The notes under the pieces were generated by a model, which saw only the letters and a list, made by a program, of their open reading frames with translations, made no database searches and was not told where the DNA came from. A DNA stretch of 64,000 nt from Metridium senile (taxonomy: Eukaryota > Cnidaria > Anthozoa > Actiniaria > Metridiidae): positions 12,433,741 through 12,497,740 of the forward strand of contig OX459110.1 in assembly GCA_949775045.1 (NCBI GenBank). Direction: 5' to 3'. The translations under genes were made by a program, and so were the position numbers. Below, one piece after another: positions 55,801 through 64,000 of the stretch. The stretch's first letter is position 1. Every line of letters starts with the position of its first letter.

Positions 55801-56913
55801 TTGGGTAGAGAGCCGTACACATCCAACTGGGTGAATGGGCTTAGTAGCTAACCAAGCCTTTAATGGCTGATTGATTTTCTGTAGTGGCTTACGAGTAATT
55901 TGCTGGTATAGACTTAGTGGAATTACATTTGCTTCAGCTCCAGTGTCTGCTTTAACCTTGACATTAGAGTTGTTTATAGTAATGTTAATCATACTTTTGT
56001 TTCTAGAAACTGAGGTATCAACAGACCCAAGTTCAACGGAGGCAAAGTAAGCATGGGTTAAGTGATCATCTGAACCACCTTCAATGATAATGCTCTCTTC
56101 AACTGGGTGTATATTGCTCTTGATTGTTGATGATTTACACACTCTGGCATAGTGACCTCGTTTTTTACACTTTCTACACTCCTGTTTGTAGGCAGGGCAT
56201 TTACTTGGATGTGAGAATGGATGCTTGAGACCACAAAATTTACATAAAGGGTCATTGGGCCTTGATGATGGTAATTTGGAACTCTTAACATCATGAATGT
56301 TGGATGCTGACTGCTCAACACTACTAGAAGGCAAGCTAAACTTCATCTTTTGACTCTCTGAAGCTTCATATGTGCGACAATAGTCATGTGCAGACTGTAG
56401 AGTTAGGTCAGGTTTTTTTAGTAATTCACCCCTCAAGTGATCAGACAAAACTCCTCCGACAATCCTATCTCTAATCAGCGAGTCTTTAAGAGTTCCAAAT
56501 TCACATGTAAGGGCAAGTCTTTTCAAGTCACTGACGAAATTATCAATCCTCTCTCCCTCTTTCTGACTACGTTGATTAAACACTAAACGCTCATAAATAA
56601 CGTTTTTTGCCCCCTGGCAAAGTTCTGAAAATTTCTTACAGACGTCAGCAAAGCTTTCCAAACTTTCGCCTTCCTCGTATGTAAAATGACTGTACTCTTC
56701 TATTGCATCACTCCCAGCGCAATTTAGCAACAAATTTACCTTAATTTTGTCAGATTTCTTTTCCTTCTCTGTGGCTACAAGGTATATCTCAAACCTCATT
56801 ATAAACTTTCTCCAATTTTCGGCAGCTTGAGCGTCAATAATCAATGGTCCTGGCTTGTTGAACGACTCCTTTTCCGCCATTTTGAATGATCGATAGTAGT
56901 AGTATCTTTCCAC
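52834..56913 (-). CDS. Gag-Pol polyprotein of the gypsy element
   Basis: 1359 codons in one frame with no stop or frameshift. Order: gag-like region (about 15-200), two cysteine/histidine knuckles (224-259), aspartic protease (DTGA at 323), and reverse transcriptase (about 500-690; catalytic VDD at 626-628, with Ile where Tyr is usual). Then RNase H (about 760-850; NADASS, TDHKP), integrase zinc finger HHCC (989-1025) and integrase core (D1053, D1106, E1150). The C-terminus is basic then proline/serine-rich, with no chromodomain or env seen. Gag and Pol share one frame without an evident shift site. A second ATG in good context is 11 codons in (MAEKES). Intactness suggests it could still be active. 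Confidence 0.96.
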   Translation of the reverse strand: MERYYYYRSFKMAEKESFNKPGPLIIDAQAAENWRKFIMRFEIYLVATEKEKKSDKIKVNLLLNCAGSDAIEEYSHFTYEEGESLESFADVCKKFSELCQGAKNVIYERLVFNQRSQKEGERIDNFVSDLKRLALTCEFGTLKDSLIRDRIVGGVLSDHLRGELLKKPDLTLQSAHDYCRTYEASESQKMKFSLPSSSVEQSASNIHDVKSSKLPSSRPNDPLCKFCGLKHPFSHPSKCPAYKQECRKCKKRGHYARVCKSSTIKSNIHPVEESIIIEGGSDDHLTHAYFASVELGSVDTSVSRNKSMINITINNSNVKVKADTGAEANVIPLSLYQQITRKPLQKINQPLKAWLATKPIHPVGCVRLSTQYKCRKIDLLYLVVQGDFSPLLSCNACLDLEVLKFMNLDLIQSTPTVSKPQQNQDILPDPITTDPVLTNFQDCFSSKPGRLPHEISLEIDESVSPVIHPPRKLPISLLEPVQEKLLEMEQDGIIVKEQEHTPWVSSMLVVDKRQGKGKGQPTKDEVRICIDPRDLNTALKRVHHPMVTIEEVANKLTNTVKFSTLDACSGFWQLPVDEASSKLLTFNTPWGRYRFCRLPFGIAPAPEIYQREMERLFEGVPVEIIVDDFLIHAKDEKEMNEKLSQVLERSKEVGLKFNPSKVKLRVDEVRYVGHRLTSQGLQPDPEKIKAIIDMPPPTDKEGVQRILGTVNYLDKFIQNKAEIQGPISQLLQKDTVFVWDTPQQNAFAQLKRVISSSPVLSYFDTNKQTVLNADASSTGLGAVVMQEGKPIAYGSRTLTNSEKHYANIERELLAIAWGVQKFHTYLYGRKVIVETDHKPLEAIFKKPLNEAPPRLQRMLLKLTKYDLNVRYVPGKQQVLSDCLSRAPVDIAEPTSTDEEEIQVNLIDNLGLDNDSLSKFKSYTNCDETTQVVMDYVVNGWPSDKEVVDELAREYFSYREELSVEDGLLFKSDRIVVPRAMRGEVLDEIHGAHMGESKSLSYARDYVFWPGMSSQVKDRVRSCGICNAFRNQQQKETLKPHDIPGLPWQIVGTDLFDYGGHTYVVVTDFYSKYFEIELLRQSTATCLINNLKKIFARYGIPQEVISDNGSQYSNTRNLFDSTHQFKVFAKEWGFKHTTSSPEYPQSNGAAEKAVQTAKRILKKADADGKDPFEGLLKYRNTPFEDIGLSPVQLLMSRRTRTMLPTHKRLLLPQPVNPDTVVKTLRTRQDKATAYYNQNSKDLPPLEPGAKVRIRPGREKQWRKAEVLPRSYLVKDERGSVFRRNRRQIISTPLDLPMDLPKLSTVPMSSMPMSSSLPMKPQPSLVSDEQMKQPDLQPSGSVVTTKSGRVVRKPERLIDSC

Positions 56914-56997
56914 TCGTATAACTTTGTGTTACTCCGTTTCAAATGACTTCTGATTCTCCGACAGCAAAGTTTGGGTCCTTTTCAAGTTCTGACACCA

Positions 56998-57179
56998 TGT
57001 AATAAGACGGTAAACTCGTTTGTTTGTTGGTTTCTTTTACTTTAACTTAGACTTCGAAGTACATGTGCCAACGATTGAACTACAAAACAACATGGCCGCC
57101 ATCTGCGGGGGTCACCCTGTATAAAAGGGCTACTAAGGGGGGGGGGGGGGGGGTGGGACAATAAGCACGTATTACAACA
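56998..57179 (-). repeat. 5' LTR of the gypsy element
   Basis: 182 bp, identical to the other LTR except for a longer poly-G run. Confidence 0.95.
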
Positions 57180-57773
57180 CGAAATACTCTTGAACAGCTT
57201 CACACTAGCTGCGCCAATTGACAAATAAAACACAGCCTTTAGCGACCGATAGAGCGAACTCTTAAACGTAAACATGTAAGGTGCAGTACGCGTATAGATT
57301 ACTTAGGCAAATTGTATAATCAGAGACAAAATCAAAGCGGCCCACCGTTCTATAGACCGGCCCATGTTGAGACTTCGCACAATGGAAGATGAATATCTTC
57401 TGAATTTCTCTATATTTTTTGCGTAGAACCAAAAAAATCATATGGAGAGAACGTAGACAATGTATTTAGGAAACTGGGGTTTGAAATGTTGCTTTGAAGT
57501 ACCAATGTGGTTAGTAAATCTACTCACCGTTTGCCATCACTTTGCTTCATCACTCCAGTAACCAGCTGAAACTGTACTCTGAATAATACTCTTCAACATG
57601 GTATATGTTAATCTCGCAAAGATATTGATGAAATATCTTCAAAACCCCCAAAACAGAATGTTACGGCGGGTGAAATGGGACACCGGAATAATGACGTCAT
57701 AATCCTTTAAGACAACAAACCACGGTAGCCAAATTTGGTGACTGATCCGGACTGCTAATCAGGGAGACTCACT

Positions 57774-57875
57774 CACACTCACTACCTCTACGTTTAATAC
57801 TCGAACCTGGACCACATGCAGCGGTGAGAGGCCAGCGCTCTCACCGCTAGGCCACCCATATGCATGCCACCCACC
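57774..57875 (-). repeat. tRNA-derived SINE head
   Basis: On the minus strand GGTGGCCTAGCGGTGAGAGC gives an A box and GGTCCAGGTTCGAGTATT a B box about 35 nt further, with the layout of a SINE promoter. It is not a foldable tRNA gene. It abuts the inverted arm at 57754. Confidence 0.6.
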
Positions 57876-58447
57876 GAAATAAATGTGGTGATGATGATGA
57901 CAGTAATGATGGTGATGATGATGATGATGGTAGAATCTCATGTGGACTGCTTTTTAAGTTTCTAAGGCGTGAGAATTTTAGTTTAAATATGAAGGTGATT
58001 GCATTAAATCGCGCACGCTGATTGGTTCGTGAACTACGGACTCTTTTTCGATAAACAGCTACGATGTTTCTAAGAAAACAATCGAAGTAAACATATATGA
58101 AAACTAGCGGTCAAACTGGTGTGAACTGCGTCGATGTTTCTAAGAAAACAGTTGCATGGAGTAAAAATGTACGAAAACTCGGAGGACTGCCTCGATGTTG
58201 CTAAGCAGCAAAATCATAATTATTTTCAACAATTAAAATAAAATTTCCCAATGAAAAGCAATAAAGCTTTTGGACAGTGCATAATAATAAAAATTCCTAG
58301 CTTTTTTAAAATTACGTAAACGGATACACGTAGAAAATTTACATGTTTGTTACGTAAGGGATTGAAGGTAATAACTAAAACTACGCAAGGCTAAATTTAT
58401 CTAGATTCTTATGTTTTTATATCAAAATATTAAGATAAGGGAGATGG
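57876..58447. other. Intergenic, no gene recognised
   Basis: A short GAT tract (57892-57930) and repeated GCGTCGATGTTTCTAAG words (58128 and 58190, diverged); nothing else supported. Confidence 0.4.
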
Positions 58448-59422
58448 TCAGCCAGTCCACGGAATTTCGGTCATATCGTGATCAAAGACACATCTATCAG
58501 TTGGTAGACTATCCTACAATTTTAAGAAAAATATATGAATGAAAGAATGAATAAATGTATTAATGAATAAACGTATAACAGTATGTATTAATGAATAAAT
58601 ATATGAACGAATGAATGAATGAATGAATACATGCATGTATGAATAAAATAAATGAAAGAATGAATGGATGGATTGATTAAAGAATGAATGAATGCATGAA
58701 CGTATAAATTAATGTATGTATGAATTAATAAATGAAGGAAATAATGAAAACGTATGTGTAGATTATAAAAAATGAACTACTGAACATATAAATGAATGTT
58801 TGTATGAATAAATGATTAATGAATAAATGAATGAATGGATTGATTAACGAATGAATGAATAAATGAACGCATAAATTAATGTATGTATGAATAAATGAAT
58901 AAATGAATAAATGAATAAATGAATAAATAAATGAGGGAATTAATGGCTGAATGAATCTATGAATGAATGGATGCATGTATGAATTAATTAATTAATTGGT
59001 GAATTTCTCTAATTCTCCAATTCTTACCATTTGTTTCATATCTTCATCGCTGATAACAAAATCAAAGATGTCTGCATTCTCAACAAGTCGTGCAGGATTG
59101 GATGTCTTGGGAATTGTAATGTAATCCTTTTGAAAACTCCATCTGATCATAACCTGGGCAACTGTTTTATTGTACCTGAAGTGAACATGTAAAAAAATCA
59201 ATGAAATAAGTTTTGATGATGGAAATGATGATGACAATGATAATAATAATAATGATCATGACCATAATGATGATGATGACAATGGCAATACTTTTAATTA
59301 TGGCAATGATGATGATTATGATGATGATGACAACAGCATCAGTTTTAATTAGGTCAATGATGATGTGATTTATAACGATGACATGATGATGATGATTATA
59401 ACAATAAGACAACAATAAAGTT

Positions 59423-59518
<96 letters not shown>

Positions 59519-62500
59519 ATGATGATAATGGTAATGATGATGGTGATGATGATGGTGAAGATGGTGAGGGTCGTAGGTTAAAAAACTGTAAATGGTTATT
59601 GCGTCTCCCTCCTTAAATAAAGATATTGTATTGTATTGTATTGTATGATGAGAATACCTCTTGGCAATGTCAACCAGTACTGGATTGTCTTTCTTTTTAT
59701 TCCTAAACATGGGACTGAAGCCCATAACAGCAATGTCATGTTCATGACAATATTTGACAAGTTCTTCTTTCCGCCAAAAACAATTCAGTTCAAATTGATT
59801 GACAGCAGGGGCAGGTTTGCCAGCTTTGCACATTTCTTCCAGATGGTTGATGCCAAAGTTGGACACTCCAACAGACCTGTGAATAAAATAACCATTAATA
59901 AATCAATAAGTAATATATACAATATGAGCGGCCGATCTGTATCCGATATACAACGGTGAGTCGAAGACGAGCCGTTGTATATCGGATACAGATCAGACGC
60001 GAATATTGTGTAGAACTTATGAAAGTCCAACGTTAGTTCTTTCATATTTTACTAAAATTGTCAAGATAAATGTAAATCTGGCCGAGAAAATTCAAGTTGA
60101 ATCTTGTGAATTCTTTTGTCAATTGCTCATTAATTATTCATGAATTTTATAATTATAATTAAAAAATTGATGAATAATTAATCATAATTTTATAAAAGAA
60201 ATCATGTCTGTGACGAATTCTGTAAATTTCATACAGATTTCTTCCTGATTTGCATAAGTTTCAACTTGAATTTTCTTGGCCAAATTTACTTTAATTTTAT
60301 CTTGACAATTTTAGTAAAATTAATATCATGAAATAACTAAGGTTGGAGTTTCATGTAATATATACAATATGAGCGGCCGATCTGTATCCGATATACAACG
60401 GCGAGTCGAAGACGAGCCGTTGTATATCAGATACAGATCGGACGCGAATATTGTATAGATCTTATGAAAGTCCAACGTTAGTTCTTTCATATTTTACTAA
60501 AATTGTCAAGATAAATGTAAATCTGGCCGAGAAAATTCAAGTTGAAACTTATGCAAATCAGGACGAAATCTGTATGAGATTTACAACCTCCGTCACGGAC
60601 ATGAATTCTTTTGTCAATTGCTCATTAATTATTCATGAATTTTATAAAAGTACTATACAATATTCACATCTGATCTGTTTGTGATATACAACAGCTCTTC
60701 TTCGACCTGCTGTTACAGTTTATTGCATACAGATCGGTCACCCATATTGTATATATTATTAACAATATATGATGATTACAATGCTATGTTTGTTGATATG
60801 ATATAGTGACAACTACGAAGACAAAGATACGATGATGGCAACAATAAAGGCAGTAATGATGATGGTGTTGATGATGATAATGGTGGAAATGATTGTTGAT
60901 CAATAATGATGAGGATGATAACTGTGAAAATGATTGTTGATAACAATGAAGCAGGGGCGGATCCACAAATTTGTCAGGGGGATGTCCCAATTGCAAATGA
61001 AGGGCTCTTTTAATAAGTGTCAGGGGTTGGTGTCCGGTCCCTTAATGTCTTAAATAAAATAGGAGTAATTGCAGCGCTAGATCCGCCCCTGTGAGGATAA
61101 TGTTGATGATGATGACGATAAAATACTGACAATAATGAAATTTAAATGATGATGATGATGATAATAATAATAACACTATTAATGGAATTTACTAATTTAA
61201 TTACTGACTGTCAATATTGATTCAAATTAGTTCTATTCATTTCCCACTTGTTGTCAGTTCAAAACATTTCCTACCTGACCAGTCCTTGTTCTTTCATCTT
61301 CAGCAATCCATCATATGTCTGTATGTTTTTACCAGCTGTTGGAGAATGAATGAGAACCAGGTCAATGTAGTCCATATCAAACCTACAAAACAATGGTAAT
61401 CATGTATTGACCAGTTGTAAAGACATTACTTAGATAGCAACTTTGAACTGTATCAGTGTTTCTAAGGAGTGGGTGTGGTGTGGTGTGGTGTGGTGTGGTG
61501 TGGTGTGGTGTGGTGTGGTGTGGTGTGGTGTGGTGTGGTGTGGTGTGGTGTGGTGTGGTGTGGTGTGGTGTGGTGTGGTGAGGTGGGGTGTGGTGAGGTG
61601 GGTTTGGGGTGGATGTGTACCCCAAGAATTTTGTTATATTTTCCACAAACTATATTTTTGTGGGAGATCTCATCATAATTTGAGTGCAATGAAATTGCAT
61701 ATGAAAAGGATAGTAGACATATAGTAGCTGAACTTTGAATGTATTGTGTGCATTTTTCACTTGATGTACTGCCCAACAATGATCGCATCTTCTGCCACCA
61801 CTGGTAATGATAAGTAATATAGCATAGAGCGTATGACTGTGAAACGCTTAGTACTGTGTACATGCCTTGCCACGGCATTGATGTTTCTAGAAATTTAACA
61901 TGTCTTGCCATGCCTTGGCCGCGTTCTTGCCTTGAGCTTTTCATTAGTCATACAAAATCTGCTCTCTATATAAATTATACAATGTTAAGGTTATAATGAG
62001 CCACCTTTGTTTTTAACTGTATTCATGTTCTTACTTTTTTATACATTCCTTCACAGATTGAATAGCTTCTTCATAACCATGTTGAACATCATTGACTTTA
62101 GTTACCACATAAACATCTTCTCTTTTTATTCCTGACTTTCTTATTCCTTCACCAACATCTTTCTCATTACTAAGACAATAGTTAAATACAAACCAAGGAA
62201 TAAATGGATGTATGGATAAATTAATTAATGAACAAATCAATGGAAGGATGAATGAATGAATGAGTTAATGAATGGGTGAGTATAAGACAGTGAAGAAAGA
62301 GAAAAAAAGTAAAAAACACTTTGTGATGCCATTTCAAATTAACAGTCCCCTTCTCCCTGAAATCGTTTTGTATCAGCCACTGCGATGCTCCTCTCATTGC
62401 TTTGTGGATGGGGGAGGGGAGGGAATGACGATAAATATTTTCAAAATGGCCGACTAAAGCGATGCACTCCTGCTCAAACTTTACACTTCCTCCCATTGTA

Positions 62501-62737
62501 CAACTAACAAAATAAAACATTTTTATATTATGCATTGAAATTCGTGTAAATAATATGTTATTACCCGTAACCCAGTGCAGTATCGAGCAAACGGTAGCCA
62601 TTTTGTAAACACTGTGAAGTGATTTCTACGGTTTGTTGGCATTTATACAATCCCAGACCAAACACGGGCATTTTGTGTCCATCGTTGAGTGTAACTGTTC
62701 TGCTAAAGCCCTGGCCTTCTACTGTAAGTTTTGACAT
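58448..62737 (-). CDS. Aldo-keto reductase, complete
   Basis: Six exons: 62737-62565, 62169-62035, 61382-61275, 59876-59658, 59175-59028 and 58513-58448, giving 282 residues with matching phases (2,2,2,2,0). It is a cytosolic (beta/alpha)8 NADPH-dependent carbonyl reductase by family. Visible signatures: MPVFGLGLYKC at the start, catalytic Asp52 and Tyr57 in LLDTALGYGNEKDVG, Lys82 in VVTKV, His115 in LVLIHSP, SNFGINHLEE, and the NADPH-site IPKTSNPARLVENA. The C-terminus is DFVISDEDMKQM then DSLPTDRCVFD. Length is that of the short AKR branch (about 280). No signal peptide. The substrate cannot be read from sequence. A paralogue follows at 63.4 kb in the same orientation. Confidence 0.92.
58520..58990. 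repeat. (AATG/AATA)n tetranucleotide repeat in the last AKR intron
   Basis: Imperfect TGAATGAATAAA array between the last two exons, with a duplicated TGGATTGATTAANGAATGAATG segment. Confidence 0.95.
59210..59640. repeat. GAT repeat and retroposon tail in AKR intron 4
   Basis: Interrupted GAT tract, about 28 perfect ATG units (59423-59510), then the inverse copy of the 41015 repeat ending in TTGTATTGTATTGTATTG. Confidence 0.9.
59922..60745. repeat. Composite palindromic repeat, two direct copies
   Basis: Copies at about 59922-60120 and 60357-60640 share ACAATATGAGCGGCCGATCT, a perfect hairpin (GATCTGTATCCGATATACAA with its complement), AGTCCAACGTTAGTTCTTTC and GTAAATCTGGCCGAGAAAATT. An inverted partial copy lies between (60220-60330). 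All within AKR intron 3. Confidence 0.85.
60952..61091. mobile_element. hAT-like MITE (CAGGGGCGGATCC ends)
   Basis: Ends CAGGGGCGGATCCA and TAGATCCGCCCCTG; interior shared with 50793-50964. Confidence 0.82.
61471..61600. repeat. (GTGTG)n pentanucleotide microsatellite
   Basis: About 22 units of TGGTG, nearly perfect, then a decayed edge. In AKR intron 2. Confidence 0.98.
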
Positions 62738-63394
62738 CGCAGTGTGGAAGTTAGAGGCTGCTAAACAACGAACTCGATCAAAAGAACCCGGTCTGCAGAA
62801 ACGCTATGACACAGGGAGCCCAATTACTATAGTAACTAGTGTCACGAAAGTAGTGTCACGTAAAGTTGTCACGCTACGCTTATGAAATATTTAATGATTA
62901 TATAAAAAATATTCATGGTGGTAGTATTATGATAATGATGATAATATCGATAATTTAAGGGGGAGGGGTGGGGGTCAATTTAATGTTAGGCTTCCAGTGC
63001 TATGGATCATAATCCCTGTCCTCATCTTATATCCATCACCAGCAACAATAGCAGCAGCATCAGCAGCAAAAGAAACTCAGTATTATCATCATCATAAGCA
63101 TTACTATAATCATATACTCCACTAATCTATTTTTTTTTTATTACATTATTTCACAAAATAACAAAGATACATATACCTATATGAAAATGATAACAAAAAA
63201 AGATAATGACAATGATAATAAAAATTGCCGAGTTGGTAGCATATCCAAAAGCCCACTGAAGCATCTTACTAGATCATAATCTACCAGTCCAGGATTCATT
63301 ATTTTATTTTATTTCAAATGGATTTAAAATATCATTATTCATTATTCAATACTGAAAGCTTAAAATTTCATATAAACTACTGATATGAAAATAT

Positions 63395-63918
63395 CTAGCC
63401 ATTCCAGGGAAAATCTGTGGGATCTTCTCTATCAACAAAACAGCATCTTTCTGGAGGCAGAGTATCCTGTAAAATATGCACACACAGAAAGAAAAGTGTT
63501 CATAAAATATATCCATGTTATTGTGTTGACATGTATTTACAGTCAATTCAAAAATACTTGTTGTCAACAGGCTCGTAGCCTGCAAAACAGGCGTTCTTTT
63601 GGGTTTTGTGAAAAAATCGGATTTTGGGGTTCCTGTGTTGTCGTGATACCTGCGAGAAACATGGGGCCTAGACAACAACACAGGAAGCCCAAAATCCTGT
63701 ATGGCGATTAATCTTTTTGAAAGAGCAAGCAAAGCTATGTGCATATAGTCAGTATTTCATTTATACTTACAAGTGTCTTCATGTCTTCATCACTGATAAC
63801 AAAATCAAAGGTGTTTGCATTTTCAATAATTCTTTCAGGATTTGTTGATTTAGGGATAGTAATGTAATCTTTCTGAACACTCCATCGGATCATAAGCTGA
63901 GCAACTGTTTTATTGTAT
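63395..63918 (-). CDS. Aldo-keto reductase paralogue, last two exons (partial)
   Basis: Exons 63918-63771 and 63466-63395 match the last two exons of the neighbouring AKR in size (148 nt), phase and sequence. They contain KTVAQLMIRWS, YITIPKSTNPERIIENA, FVISDEDMKTL, then DTLPPERCCFVD and a stop. The rest of the gene lies beyond the right edge. The intron holds an inverted CACAGGAAGCCC pair (63608-63703). The pair is a tandem duplication. Confidence 0.88.
63608..63703. repeat. Inverted CACAGGAAGCCC element in AKR paralogue intron
   Basis: GGATTTTGGGGTTCCTGTGT and its near complement ACAACACAGGAAGCCCAAAA bracket a short loop. Confidence 0.6.
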
Positions 63919-64000
63919 CTAGGATATAAAAATAGATTACCATCATCATAGTCATCATCATATATAGTCACCATCATAATTATATTGACATCATCATCAT

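Larger units (their letters stand above)
52609..57179 (-). mobile_element. Ty3/gypsy LTR retrotransposon, apparently complete
   Basis: LTRs at 52609-52781 and 56998-57179 start TG and end CA. They differ only in the length of one G-run. The 5-bp target duplication CGAAA lies at 52604-52608 and 57180-57184. On the minus strand a primer-binding site beginning TGG follows the 5' LTR, and a purine tract (AAGGGGGGAGA) precedes the 3' LTR. The single open frame is described separately. LTR identity indicates a recent insertion. Confidence 0.97.
51504..57754. repeat. Inverted 43-bp arms around the gypsy insertion
   Basis: Arms 51504-51546 and 57712-57754 are inverted complements with one mismatch (contain GGATCAGTCACCAAATTTGG). 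Without the retrotransposon they would be about 1.7 kb apart. They may be ends of an older DNA element that received the gypsy copy, or a simple local inversion-duplication. Confidence 0.55.

Noticed and set aside
59396..59866. 156-codon frame ending in a long His run
   Set aside because: The first 72 codons are AKR exon 4; past its donor the frame enters intronic repeats.
61443..61944. Val-Trp-Cys and His-Thr-Pro repeat frames
   Set aside because: Translation of the (GTGTG)n pentanucleotide repeat.

Overview
This is AT-rich eukaryotic DNA from an invertebrate animal. Genes are split by GT-AG introns, and phases agree across exons in every model below. Introns are full of GAT/CAT repeats, minisatellites, palindromic MITE-like elements and SINE-like pieces. 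ApeC and MANSC ectodomains, EGF repeats and an intact Ty3/gypsy element fit a cnidarian or an invertebrate deuterostome. I cannot name the species from sequence alone. All gene models were assembled by eye from splice sites and reading frames; no similarity search was run.

Layout. 0-7.3 kb: repeats and one uncertain minus-strand exon. 7.35-10.04 kb: a minus-strand tandem array of 18 tRNA-Gly(UCC) units with a 156-bp period. 13.6-36.6 kb: three plus-strand genes for small type I membrane proteins. These are an ApeC (apextrin C-terminal) protein, a 108-residue protein with an Arg/His-rich stalk, and a single-MANSC protein. 40.9-46.8 kb: a fourth gene of the same design with two MANSC and three EGF domains. 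49.4-50.0 kb: a small secreted protein on the minus strand. 52.6-57.2 kb: a young Ty3/gypsy retrotransposon with near-identical LTRs, a 5-bp target duplication and an uninterrupted 1359-codon gag-pol frame. 58.4-64 kb: two minus-strand aldo-keto reductase genes, the second cut by the window edge.

The most striking pattern is the four-gene plus-strand cluster. Each gene has a signal-peptide exon ending in phase 1, ectodomain exons in phase 1, a short linker exon ending in phase 0, and a final exon encoding the transmembrane segment and short tail. Three of the four transmembrane segments are plainly alike, and the fourth shares the glycine pattern. This looks like a locally duplicated cassette family in which the extracellular domain has been exchanged. 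ApeC proteins bind bacterial cell-wall material in some animals, so a surface-recognition role is a reasonable hypothesis, but it is inference.

The second pattern is the spread of 38 tRNA-Gly(UCC) loci. They occur as three arrays plus five isolated copies, and five of the six coding introns of the ApeC gene hold at least one. A few copies have changed anticodons (UAC, ACC, UCU).
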